Source of the DNA: Bacteroidetes bacterium ADurb.Bin008
GTDB lineage: Bacteria; Bacteroidota; Bacteroidia; Bacteroidales; Tenuifilaceae
DNA length: 64,000 nucleotides
Assembly: GCA_002071445.1 (NCBI GenBank)
Contig: MWFE01000024.1
Span: 1-64,000 of the forward strand
Direction of reading: 5' to 3'
Below, one piece after another: positions 8,269-17,699 of this stretch. The notes under the pieces were generated by a model. The model was given only the letters and a program-made list of their open reading frames with translations. It was not told where the DNA came from and made no database searches. The position numbers and the translations under genes are program-made. Positions within the stretch are counted from its first letter, which is position 1. Each line of letters begins with the position of its first letter.

Positions 8269-10227
8269 ATGGTTATGCGCAAAACATTTTTTCTTTTTCT
8301 AACTCTTCTGTTGCTTGGGGCAAGCGCTTGGGCTCAGCCTCAGGAATTGATTCGCAGAGCCGGTGATGCCAAGGATTACCCGGGTTCGGGTTACTTGCTG
8401 GTGTACGACAGTACCAGGGTGGATGTTCAGGAAACCGGGCTCAGCTACTACGTTACATCAACCCTTTACAAAGTTCTTACGCACGCCGGAGCAAAGGAGC
8501 TGTCGGCAGTGAAGTTCGATTACGACCCGCTTACTGCTTTCGTTCGCATTGAAAAGGCGAGAATAATCAGGGCCAATGGTGATATTGAGGTTTTAGGAGA
8601 TGAGAGGGTTTACGATTACCCTGCTCCCGCCTGGGGGATTTACTGGGGTGCCCGACAGAAAATGGTTGACATTGGCCGTCTCGAACCCGGCGACGGGGTG
8701 GAGGTAACCACATTTAAAAAGGGATTTTCATACGCCCTCCTTTATCAGGAGGAGCTGAGCGATGATTACTACATACCGCCCATGCGCGGACACTTCTACG
8801 ATATTGTGGAATTTTACAGCAGGGTACCCATCAAAGAGAAGGTTTATCAGGTAACCATCGATAAAGAGAAAAATCTTCAGTATAAATTTTACAACGGGGA
8901 GCATGTTGAAAAGGTGACGGAGATGAATGGCAAGGTGAATTACCTTTTCTCCGTGAAGAACATTCTCCCGTTCCAACGGGAGCTACGCATGGTGTCGCCA
9001 TCCGATGTTGCGCCCAAGCTGCTGCTTTCCACCAGTCCCGATTGGTATGCCAAATCTAAGTGGTTCTACGGGGTGAACGAGGACTATGGCAGTTTCAACT
9101 CAACACCCGAGGTGGAGAAAATAGTGAAGAAAGTGCTTAAGAATGCCAAAACGGAGTTCGACTCCATATCGCTTCTAAACCACTGGGTTGCCGATGAGAT
9201 TCGCTACAGCGGGCTTTCCATGGGCAAGGGCGAGGGCTATACGCTGCACAATGCCGATATGAATTTTAGAGACAGGTGCGGGGTTTGCAAGGACAAGGCT
9301 GGAGCCCTTATCACCCTACTTCGTGCAGCAGGTTTCGAGTCGTATGCTGCAATGACCATGGCTGGTTCGAGAATCGACAGGATTCCGGCCGACCAGTTTA
9401 ACCATTCGGTCACGGTGGTGAAGCGGAAGAATGGCGAGTACATGCTGCTGGACCCCACGTGGGTTCCCTTTCTACGCGAGGAGTGGAGCAGCAGGGAGCA
9501 GCAGCAGAACTACCTGATGGGCCTTCCCGAGGGTACCGATTTGATGGAAACACCCTTATCGCCGCCCGAAAATCACTATTTCCGTATCAACGGAACTTCG
9601 GAACTTTCGGAAGACGGAACGCTTACGGGTGAGTTTACGCTCACAGCCGAAGGCCAATCGGATGCCGCCGTCAGACGGCTTTTTACCGGGAGCAGACGCG
9701 CTGACTGGGAAGGGAATATTGAGAAGGAGCTGATGAAGATCTCGCCTAGGATTGAAATACTGAGCGTGGAGAAAACCCATCCCTACGAATATTTGCTGCA
9801 GCCGGTGAAAATCACCGTTAAGTATCGGATTCCCAACTATGCCATCGCAACCAAAGAGGAGATGGTTTTTATCCCGGTGGTGGCAACCAATCTGTTTGGA
9901 TACAGCCATAGCCACACCAGTTTCGACCCGTCGCTGCCGGCTCGCAAATACCCCTTTGCCGATGGGTGTTCGAAGTTGATAGAGTTGAACGAAACCATTA
10001 CCCTACCTGCTTCAATGACTTTGGCATACTCGCCCGAGGCAAAGAGTGTATCCGGTTCGGGAGCCGATTACGAATCTTCATACCTGCTGGAGGGGAATGT
10101 ACTGAAGATGCATCAGACCGTGAGGCTGAAAAAACGGATTTACCAACCTGAGGATTGGACCTCCTTCAATCAGGCGGTTAAGTATCAAAGCGAAATGGCC
10201 AAACAACCCGTAATACTTAAATACTAA
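8269..10227 (+). CDS. DUF3857 / transglutaminase-like secreted protein, catalytic triad intact
   Basis: A 652-residue exported protein with a signal peptide ending in GASAWAQ. The N-terminal DUF3857 domain (about 50-220) is followed by a transglutaminase-like core (about 280-400) and a beta-rich C-terminal part. The papain-like triad is visible as Cys340 in RCGVCKDKA, His379 in FNHSV and Asp395 in LLDPTW. Proteins of this build are common in Bacteroidota and are thought to act on peptide or protein substrates in the envelope, but no reaction is established. The next gene begins 5 bases later and encodes a paralogue with the triad lost, so the two probably form one operon. Confidence 0.85.
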   Translation: MVMRKTFFLFLTLLLLGASAWAQPQELIRRAGDAKDYPGSGYLLVYDSTRVDVQETGLSYYVTSTLYKVLTHAGAKELSAVKFDYDPLTAFVRIEKARIIRANGDIEVLGDERVYDYPAPAWGIYWGARQKMVDIGRLEPGDGVEVTTFKKGFSYALLYQEELSDDYYIPPMRGHFYDIVEFYSRVPIKEKVYQVTIDKEKNLQYKFYNGEHVEKVTEMNGKVNYLFSVKNILPFQRELRMVSPSDVAPKLLLSTSPDWYAKSKWFYGVNEDYGSFNSTPEVEKIVKKVLKNAKTEFDSISLLNHWVADEIRYSGLSMGKGEGYTLHNADMNFRDRCGVCKDKAGALITLLRAAGFESYAAMTMAGSRIDRIPADQFNHSVTVVKRKNGEYMLLDPTWVPFLREEWSSREQQQNYLMGLPEGTDLMETPLSPPENHYFRINGTSELSEDGTLTGEFTLTAEGQSDAAVRRLFTGSRRADWEGNIEKELMKISPRIEILSVEKTHPYEYLLQPVKITVKYRIPNYAIATKEEMVFIPVVATNLFGYSHSHTSFDPSLPARKYPFADGCSKLIELNETITLPASMTLAYSPEAKSVSGSGADYESSYLLEGNVLKMHQTVRLKKRIYQPEDWTSFNQAVKYQSEMAKQPVILKY

Positions 10228-10232
10228 CGACT

Positions 10233-12008
10233 ATGAAACGAACTTTTTTATATATACCGCTCCTGCTGGCAATCGTGCTGGCATCGTGCAGCACACCCCT
10301 GACGGAGGAACAGAAGCAGGCCGACTCGGTACTGTTCAAACAGATACATGAATATACCCTGAACCCTGATGGGAGCATGGTTTATAGGTACTACCACAAA
10401 AGGCTTTACAATACCTACCAGTCGTTTCACCGTTATTATGGCGAAACGTTTGTTTCCTTCAACCCTGATTATCAGACTCTGAAAGTAAACCTGTCGAAAA
10501 CCACAATGGCCGATGGGAAAGTGGTGCATTCGCCCGACAACGCCTTTAACGAGATTCTTCCGTTTCATGCAAGCCTTGCGCCCGCTTATAACCATTTGCG
10601 CGATATGGTTATCACCCATGTGGGGCTCGAGATAGGAGCAGTGGTTGAGCTGGATTATACCATTGAAACCAAAGCGGGCTACGTACCCTGCTTTTCTGAG
10701 GATATAATATTGAACCAAACGTCGCCCGTTAAGGATTTGGAAATTATTGTGAGGGTGCCCAAAGGGCACAGGCTTAGCAATAAGGTACTCAACGCCCCGG
10801 CCAACCTAAAAGAGAAGAGAAAAACGGAAGGCGGTTTCCAGGTGGTCAAATGGCATGCTACCGAAGTACCTCCCATTGCCAACGAAGCTTTACAGTCCGA
10901 TGGAATGGCCGATTACCATAGGTTAATGTTCAGCGAATGGGATTTGGAACAGGTTATTAACTACTACAAAAATACCTTCACGAAGGAGATTAACGATGAT
11001 CCATCGCTTGATAAGCTGCTGAACGACAAAAAGGAGGGATGGGATAAGGTTGAGGCCATCAGGAATTATGTTGTATCCAACATCAACACCTACAGGGTTC
11101 CGCCCCGGAATTGCGGGTATCAGTTTAGGTTACCCAACGATGTATGGAAAAGTAATGGCGGAACCGAGGGCGACAAGGTAATCCTGCTCTCGGCCCTGCT
11201 AAAAAAGGCGGGTTTCGATGCTCGCCCCGCCTTTGGGACATACTCACATTTAATAGACAAGGAAATTGGTTGCGCTTCGGCGTTCGACAGGTATTACGTT
11301 GCTGTTGAATTCGATGGCGAAACCCGCTATCTGAGTGCCATTGGCTACAATTCGCCCAAATCAGACTCCAGAATGGTTATTGTTTCTGCCGAACAGCTGG
11401 ACTCCATTGATGCAGAGGGGAAGAATACCGGAATGGCCACGAGCTTAATCTCAACGCTGAGTGTGGATGCCAAGGGATTTGTATCGGGAACGGGGACTCT
11501 TGCCATGAATCCTTATGATAAGGATGGGGGAATGTTGGGTGGCATACCCAGAAACTGTGTGAAAACCGAAAAGATCAGTAACGACAATGAATCTGACATT
11601 TTCTCAGTTACCATTTCCAATGCAAAATCCGAAGCCATGGGAGTCTATTTTAGCTTTACCCTGCCTGTTATTGCCCAGGGTTTTGAGTGGGTTAGAACGG
11701 GCGAACTTCCAAGCCAACGTATCACCCCTTTACATTTGCCATGGACTGTTGACGAACGTTATGATTTTACCATTTCTGCACCCGATGGGTTTACATTTGT
11801 TAACCCGGGCTACGATGAGCAACTGGAGAATGGTGTGGGGAGCGTAAAAATCGGACATAGAGTTCTGGAGAGCGGTGAGCTACACATTGAAAGGCAACTC
11901 TCAATTTACCAGAGTGTGATTCCTGCAGAGAGTTACAATGATTTCAGGGAACTTATAAATATATGGAAAGATGTGAATTTGAATAGGTTTATAGTGAAAT
12001 CGAAGTAA
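10233..12008 (+). CDS. DUF3857 lipoprotein, transglutaminase-like fold with triad lost
   Basis: A 591-residue lipoprotein (signal ends VLASC, Cys19) that repeats the DUF3857 plus transglutaminase-like layout of its upstream neighbour. Aligning GTEGDKVILLSALLKKAGFD with the neighbour's catalytic segment puts Glu where the Cys should be. The segment AFDRYYVAVEFDGETRYLSA puts Arg and Ser at the His and Asp positions. It is therefore probably a non-enzymatic partner or binding protein. It follows the active paralogue by 5 bases and is closed by a strong terminator at 12033-12072. The function of the pair is not known. Confidence 0.82.
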   Translation: MKRTFLYIPLLLAIVLASCSTPLTEEQKQADSVLFKQIHEYTLNPDGSMVYRYYHKRLYNTYQSFHRYYGETFVSFNPDYQTLKVNLSKTTMADGKVVHSPDNAFNEILPFHASLAPAYNHLRDMVITHVGLEIGAVVELDYTIETKAGYVPCFSEDIILNQTSPVKDLEIIVRVPKGHRLSNKVLNAPANLKEKRKTEGGFQVVKWHATEVPPIANEALQSDGMADYHRLMFSEWDLEQVINYYKNTFTKEINDDPSLDKLLNDKKEGWDKVEAIRNYVVSNINTYRVPPRNCGYQFRLPNDVWKSNGGTEGDKVILLSALLKKAGFDARPAFGTYSHLIDKEIGCASAFDRYYVAVEFDGETRYLSAIGYNSPKSDSRMVIVSAEQLDSIDAEGKNTGMATSLISTLSVDAKGFVSGTGTLAMNPYDKDGGMLGGIPRNCVKTEKISNDNESDIFSVTISNAKSEAMGVYFSFTLPVIAQGFEWVRTGELPSQRITPLHLPWTVDERYDFTISAPDGFTFVNPGYDEQLENGVGSVKIGHRVLESGELHIERQLSIYQSVIPAESYNDFRELINIWKDVNLNRFIVKSK

Positions 12009-12032
12009 GGCCAACGTATTACTCCAATGTTT

Positions 12033-12072
12033 CGAGGACAATCCCTGTGGGTTGTCCTCGCTTTTTTTGTTT
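12033..12072 (+). terminator. Intrinsic terminator after the DUF3857 pair
   Basis: A perfect 9-base stem, CGAGGACAA (12033-12041) with TTGTCCTCG (12052-12060), has a 10-base loop and is followed by CTTTTTTTGTTT. The poly-T tail lies on the plus side only, so it serves the genes at 8269-12008. The tail overlaps the stop codon of the convergent sensor gene. Confidence 0.92.
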
Positions 12073-14833
12073 AAGCCCTTATGGATATTACAATTATCTT
12101 ATCGACTTTCCCTTGTGCGTCCATCACCGGGGAGTAGGTTTCGTTGAGCACAATGCGCTGGCTGTTGATGGTGGCCTTGAAAAGCCTTTGTCTTATGACT
12201 CCCTTCCGCAGGTCGTTCCAAAACTCTTGATAGGCAATGTCATCGTCTGATTTCATCCTGAAAAAGTCGGAGTGGTGTTTCCCGGCAACTTCAGCGGATG
12301 TGGCTCCCAGCACGGATTGCATGGCATCGTTAATGCGTATGATAAACCCATCGGGGTTATACTCGGTAATGAAAGTGGCAGCATCCAGAGCTCTGACAAT
12401 GGCTTTGTATTCGCCCTCCTGCAGCGTGAGCATCGATTTTATTTTTTCACCCTCAGAGGCCAACTGCTGTGCCGCCATTTCGGCTTTTTTCAAATCGGTA
12501 ACTATCTTGCTGATACCCCAAGTTCCCACCACGTTGCCCTCGGCATTGAAGAGCGGCATTTTAGTGGTGGATACCCACTGGTCTGTACCATCCTCAAAGG
12601 TTTCATGAACCACTTTATCTACGACGGGGCTCATGGTTTTAATAATCTCCTGCTCTTCGTTATAGAATACCTGGGCATTTTCCTTTGAGTGGAAATCGAA
12701 ATCGGTTTTTCCGGTCAATTCATCAGATGATTCAACGTTGAACAGCTTGAGCATGGATTTGCTAACCCTGATAAACTGGCTATGGGTATCCTTAAAGTAA
12801 ATGTAGTCGGGGATATTTTGCATCAGGGCGTTAAGCAGAGTCAGCTCCTTGCTTAGATTTTGTTGTATTTCTTCCTGTTCTAAGCGTTTGCGTTCCATCT
12901 CTTCCTGAGTTGCCTGTAGTTCTTCCATATTTTGGCGCATCTCCTCATCCTGGGCCTGCATCTCCTCGGCTTGCTGCTGAGATCTTGCCAGCAGTTCGGC
13001 AGTTCGTATGTTGATCTTTACGCTCGCTATGGTAGAGGCAATGCTCTCGGCAACTTTTTCCAAAAAAACAACCTGATACTTTTCGTAAACCTTAAAGGTA
13101 GCCAATTCCAATACTCCAAGGGTATCATCATTGTTTTTGAGTGGGATCAGTATTAGGCAACGCGGGCGTTCTTTGCCCAAGCCGCTGCTAATGTTAATGT
13201 AGTCCGATGGGACATCGGTCATAAATATGGTTTTCGACTCCCGTAAACACCTTCCCACTAATCCCTCGTTCAGCTCAATGTGCTTTTGGAGGAAACGTCG
13301 GCGGTCGTATGCGTAGCATGCGGTCATCTCTATAAACGGGTGTTCCCTATCGTTCTCGTTTAATACAAAAACCCCGCCCTGATTTGACCCTGTGTAGTCC
13401 ACAAGATTTTTTATGATGTTATATGTCAGCTCGTTGAGGTCGTCATTGTCCTGCCTTAGGATATCGCCAAACATGGCCATCCCTTGGGTTGCCCAATTCT
13501 GCTTTTGCTCTTCGTCTTTGCGTTGCAACTCCTGCTCTTTGGCCTGCTTTAAACTTTTCTGCATCTCCACAAGGGCAGCACCAAGGGTATCCTTTTCACC
13601 CAACAGCTGGAATTCGGCATCGAGATTACCCTTTCCAATTTCGCGTGCAAAATTTTCTGTCAGGTTGAGCCCTTCAATCAGCTTATTCACTGAGGTTGCC
13701 ATCATTGCAATTTCATCGCCGCTGTCGATGGACATTCTCTTGCCAAGGGCAATATCGCCTTGGGCAAGATCATTTAAAACATCTGTGGTTCTGACTATTG
13801 GCTCTGTAATGCTTTTCGATATCAGGAATAGTACAAAGCCCAGTACGATGATTCCCATAATGGAGACCCAAATAGCGTTTTGCGTTGTGTTTCGCACATC
13901 GGCATAAATTTCCTGCACCGGGATTGACAAGCCAATTGCCCAAGGCGAGGAGATTTCGCCAATGAATATCGGATTGATAAAGTAAAGGTATTCCTTGCCA
14001 TCAACATCCCACTGAAATTGGAGGGGTGTCCCGCGCCGAACTTTTTGAGATATTTTATGGGCAACCTCCAGTTCGGGGTATATATCGAAAAACTCTTTCC
14101 CGGAATATATTTCATTGGTATGTGCAATTATGGTACTGTTGGTGGAGAGTAAAAAAGCCTGAGTGCCAGGGTATGGCTTAACATTCTCTATCCTTTTTTG
14201 AAATTTATCCAGGGTTATATCCACACCTGCCAAACCTACAAACCCTCCATCTTTTTGAATTGGAGAACATATGCTGGCCACCAGCACGTCGTTAACCCTA
14301 TCAACTTTTTCAAAATAGGGATCTGTTATCAATTCCTGATTTGTTGTTTTTGCTAGGTAATAGTCGCTTCCGGTGGCATCTCCAGTGAGATTTCTTTCTT
14401 CGGCACGCACATGAGGCTCTCCATCCAACATGAAAGATAAAACGATACGTCGTCCAAAGGTTTTGTGGTAATTAGGTTTAGTGGCAGAATACTCAAGGCT
14501 GAACCAGATGGTAGAATAACGGCTGTTTTCTTTAATCTGATCTTTGATAATTCTGAAATAAATAGAATCCCTTGTAGTGGAGTCTAACCTGTAAAAACCG
14601 TTGAATGCATTGGCCAAAGACCTGGAATATCCAAGGTCGAACTCCATCTCGGCACGAGCCTGATTGGCAACCTTTTCCGCATAATTTCCCACAATTTGCC
14701 GGGCATTGCCCATGGATAGTCTATATGAATGCCACTGAATGTAAAAACCGGTAACTGCAAGAACTATGATCGAAGTAATCAGAACATAAACAAGCATTTT
14801 TGTCCTGATTTTCATTTTTACTCGCATGTTCAT
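12071..14833 (-). CDS. Membrane sensor: Cache-HAMP-GAF-coiled coil-PAS-PAS, no kinase domain
   Basis: A 920-residue membrane protein. TM1 is at about 13-30, a periplasmic double-Cache sensor domain at 40-315 (includes GGFVGLAGVDITLD), TM2 at about 318-342 and HAMP at 343-395. A GAF domain spans about 470-605, a coiled coil 610-660 contains QQAEEMQAQDEEMRQNMEE, and two PAS domains follow at 665-785 and 810-920. It ends in VISIRA with no histidine kinase, cyclase or methyl-accepting output domain. The ATG at 14833 is preferred to a TTG two codons earlier. It is a close structural paralogue of the protein at 24240-26552. It diverges from a PP2C phosphatase gene, a possible partner. Signalling output is unknown. 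Confidence 0.85.
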   Translation of the reverse strand: MNMRVKMKIRTKMLVYVLITSIIVLAVTGFYIQWHSYRLSMGNARQIVGNYAEKVANQARAEMEFDLGYSRSLANAFNGFYRLDSTTRDSIYFRIIKDQIKENSRYSTIWFSLEYSATKPNYHKTFGRRIVLSFMLDGEPHVRAEERNLTGDATGSDYYLAKTTNQELITDPYFEKVDRVNDVLVASICSPIQKDGGFVGLAGVDITLDKFQKRIENVKPYPGTQAFLLSTNSTIIAHTNEIYSGKEFFDIYPELEVAHKISQKVRRGTPLQFQWDVDGKEYLYFINPIFIGEISSPWAIGLSIPVQEIYADVRNTTQNAIWVSIMGIIVLGFVLFLISKSITEPIVRTTDVLNDLAQGDIALGKRMSIDSGDEIAMMATSVNKLIEGLNLTENFAREIGKGNLDAEFQLLGEKDTLGAALVEMQKSLKQAKEQELQRKDEEQKQNWATQGMAMFGDILRQDNDDLNELTYNIIKNLVDYTGSNQGGVFVLNENDREHPFIEMTACYAYDRRRFLQKHIELNEGLVGRCLRESKTIFMTDVPSDYINISSGLGKERPRCLILIPLKNNDDTLGVLELATFKVYEKYQVVFLEKVAESIASTIASVKINIRTAELLARSQQQAEEMQAQDEEMRQNMEELQATQEEMERKRLEQEEIQQNLSKELTLLNALMQNIPDYIYFKDTHSQFIRVSKSMLKLFNVESSDELTGKTDFDFHSKENAQVFYNEEQEIIKTMSPVVDKVVHETFEDGTDQWVSTTKMPLFNAEGNVVGTWGISKIVTDLKKAEMAAQQLASEGEKIKSMLTLQEGEYKAIVRALDAATFITEYNPDGFIIRINDAMQSVLGATSAEVAGKHHSDFFRMKSDDDIAYQEFWNDLRKGVIRQRLFKATINSQRIVLNETYSPVMDAQGKVDKIIVISIRA

Positions 14834-15055
14834 ACCCAAATTATATATGTTGTACTCTAATATGTTTTAAAGTCAGGTGCGGAGAGTAGTATCCGTTTTA
14901 AAAATATTTTCCCCGTTAAAAGTACGAAATGTTTTAAAGATAAAAATCATATCTTATTGTTTGAAAAGTTTAATTTACTCACTTATTCGTAGGGTGGTTA
15001 AAATAGTTTAACTTAGCAAGCGCAAACGTGCTATTGAAAATTTACTTTTACTGTA

Positions 15056-17389
15056 ATGAATACTCCCATACGCCGACTCTTTAATGCCTTGTTTTCCGCA
15101 TTATTCTTCGTTTTTTTAAGCGTTCTTGGCTTTACTCAAGTTTCTGATCAGCAGGAAACGGCAAATCAATTCTTGCAAAAATCCATGGAGCTGACCCAAA
15201 GTGATTTGGATTCAGCAATGGTACTGGCATATAGGGTTGAGGTTATGGCCAAAAGGCTAAACGACCCAAAACTTACCGCTAAGGCATTGCACCAGTTGGG
15301 TTTCATTTACTACAGCAAAAATCAGTTTGACAAAGCCATTGAGTACTTTGAAGGGGCTAAAAAGGTGGCAAAGGAGATAGGCGATCACACCATGGAGGCC
15401 ATAGCGCTGAATAGGATTGGCAATACATATCAGCTTAAAACTAACTACTTGCTGGCTTTGGATTATTATTTAGAAGCCCTTGCGATTAATAAACAGAGCG
15501 GGAATCAGGCCGAGGTTGCGCGCACCCTCGTAAATTTGGCCAATGTGTACAGCGTTATTGGCCAGTACCAAAAATCCATTGAACTTTTCCTCGAAGCCAT
15601 GGATATTCACGAATCCATTGGTGAAAGGGAGGGTTTGGCTTGGACTTCTCTGGGGATAGCTAGGCTGTTTAAACGGCTCGACAACCTTGAAAAAGCAATG
15701 CAGTACACCGAATCAGCCTTGGATTACTATCGCGAACTTGAACTTTCTACAGGTAAAAGCATTGGTGTTACATTATGCCTGAATGAATTGGGAAGCATAT
15801 ACCATAAGATGGGAAATTTCGAAAAGGCATGGGAGTTCACACAGCAGGTTTTGGATATTAATGTAAAGAATCAGAATATCCACGGACAGGCAGCCAATCA
15901 CCTTAGCCTGGGTATTATTTCGGTGGAGAAAAAAGATTTGGCCCGTGCCCGCCAACACTTAAATAAGGCATTAACCCTTAAAGAGAATGTTGGAGACAGC
16001 ATTGATCTTTCCAGCTTATACAGATACTTGGGCGAAGTGGAATTGCTTTCCAAGAACTACGACAAGGCCCTGTCATATATTAATCAAAGCCTGCATTTCT
16101 CGGAGAAGCACAGGCTATTGCCCGAGGTGAGTGAAACTTACAAAATTTTGTCGAAAATTTATAGCCAGATGGGTTTTTACCATAAGGCTTTAGAGGCTTA
16201 CATCAACCACTCTGCGTATAAAGATAGCTTGAATTCCAGCGACATTTCGAGGTTGGAGATGCAGTATGAATTCGAAAAGCGGGAGAAGGAACAGGAACTC
16301 ATCGCACGACAAAGGGAGGCATTGCAGGAGGCGCGTCTCGAAAGGCAAAAGGTGGTAATCATATTTTTTGTCATTGCCTTCCTGCTGGCAGGAAGCTTGG
16401 CCATGATCATTTTTTTCAACTATAGGGAGAAGAAGCGAATAAACCAGATTCTTGTAGCCCAGAATAACGAGATCACCCGACAAAAGGGTGAGATTGAAAA
16501 TCAAAAGGAGGAGATTGAAAAGCAGAGGGATTTTGTAACCCGCCAAAGAGATCAAATAGCTGAACAGCAAAAACTTATCACCGATAGTTTGACCTATGCC
16601 AGTAGAATACAAAATGCTGTTCTTCCCAGCGATCAGAGGATGCTTGCCCTTCCCTGGGAATCATTCGTTTTTTATAAACCTAAAAATATTGTAAGCGGCG
16701 ACTTCTACTGGGTTTCTGAACTACCCAAGGGAAAACAGCTGATAGCTGTGGCCGATTGCACGGGGCATGGTGTTCCCGGCGCATTTATGAGTATGCTTGG
16801 AATTACCCTACTGCGCGAGGTTGCCGGGAAAGGCATAGATCTTGCCCCCGCCGGTATGCTGGCGGAGTTGAGAAAAATGGTTATTCTTTCACTTAACCAG
16901 CAGGGAGGACATGTGGATCAGGCTGATGGGATGGATATGGCCATACTCATTATCGATTCCAAAACGCTGGAAATGGAGTATGCCGGTGCTTACCTGCCGG
17001 TTATAATAGTACGCAAGGGCAATGTGGATGGCATACAGGCCGAGCAGGCCAATATTGTTGCATCTTCCAACGGCTACTCACTTATTGAATACAGGGGCGA
17101 TAAAATGCCCATTGGATTTCATGTATTGGGAGAAAAACCCTTTACCAATCACCGTTTCCAATTACTACCCAATGATACCATTTACCTGTTCAGCGATGGG
17201 TACACCGATCAATTTGGTGGCCCAAAGAATATAAAGTTTCTTCTCAACTCCCTGAAAGATTTGCTGTTGTCCATTCAGGAGCAAGATGTTAAAACGCAAA
17301 AAGATATTTTAAATAATACTATTGTTGAATATCAGGGCGACAATAAGCAGGTTGATGATATGTTGATTCTTGGAGTGAAAATTAGCTGA
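15056..17389 (+). CDS. TPR-transmembrane-SpoIIE/PP2C serine phosphatase
   Basis: A 777-residue signalling protein. It has a signal peptide (about 1-27), periplasmic tetratricopeptide repeats (about 35-400, e.g. AKALHQLGFIYYSKNQFDKA), one membrane helix (about 431-453), a coiled coil rich in NEITRQKGEIENQKEEIEKQ (about 460-520), and a C-terminal PP2C domain of the SpoIIE/RsbU class (about 525-775). The metal-binding motifs SGDFYW, VADCTGHGVPGAFMSMLG, DGMDMAI and LFSDGYTDQ are present. Such enzymes dephosphorylate anti-sigma antagonists, but no RsbV/RsbW-type gene lies nearby, so the substrate is unknown. It is divergent from the Cache-PAS sensor. Confidence 0.9.
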   Translation: MNTPIRRLFNALFSALFFVFLSVLGFTQVSDQQETANQFLQKSMELTQSDLDSAMVLAYRVEVMAKRLNDPKLTAKALHQLGFIYYSKNQFDKAIEYFEGAKKVAKEIGDHTMEAIALNRIGNTYQLKTNYLLALDYYLEALAINKQSGNQAEVARTLVNLANVYSVIGQYQKSIELFLEAMDIHESIGEREGLAWTSLGIARLFKRLDNLEKAMQYTESALDYYRELELSTGKSIGVTLCLNELGSIYHKMGNFEKAWEFTQQVLDINVKNQNIHGQAANHLSLGIISVEKKDLARARQHLNKALTLKENVGDSIDLSSLYRYLGEVELLSKNYDKALSYINQSLHFSEKHRLLPEVSETYKILSKIYSQMGFYHKALEAYINHSAYKDSLNSSDISRLEMQYEFEKREKEQELIARQREALQEARLERQKVVIIFFVIAFLLAGSLAMIIFFNYREKKRINQILVAQNNEITRQKGEIENQKEEIEKQRDFVTRQRDQIAEQQKLITDSLTYASRIQNAVLPSDQRMLALPWESFVFYKPKNIVSGDFYWVSELPKGKQLIAVADCTGHGVPGAFMSMLGITLLREVAGKGIDLAPAGMLAELRKMVILSLNQQGGHVDQADGMDMAILIIDSKTLEMEYAGAYLPVIIVRKGNVDGIQAEQANIVASSNGYSLIEYRGDKMPIGFHVLGEKPFTNHRFQLLPNDTIYLFSDGYTDQFGGPKNIKFLLNSLKDLLLSIQEQDVKTQKDILNNTIVEYQGDNKQVDDMLILGVKIS

Positions 17390-17699
17390 AACGCGAATAT
17401 TTTTAAAGGAAACCTCAACAAATAAATTGGAGGTAATAAATAGCTATCTGCGCTGACCGGAATTGAAATATCGCGTTTATTAAAAATAACATTTATAAGG
17501 TGAATCTTATCAGAAATAAAAGAATAATTTGTTTAATTTTAAGTAGAAAAACTTAATCGGCTGTTTAAAAAACGCTTATTTTAGCAGAACGATAATTATC
17601 TTTTTATTTCTTAGTTATTGTATAGTATATCGTTTTTCGGTTTTACCTTATTTTTTTCAGCGTTAATTTTTTATTTCGTCCACTAATCAGTGTAAGTTT
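17390..17699 (+). other. 310-base intergenic region, nothing recognised
   Basis: This AT-rich spacer separates the PP2C phosphatase gene from the acyl-CoA ligase. I found no open frame of note, no convincing hairpin with a T-run, and no exact TAnnTTTG element. It presumably holds the ligase promoter. Confidence 0.5.
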
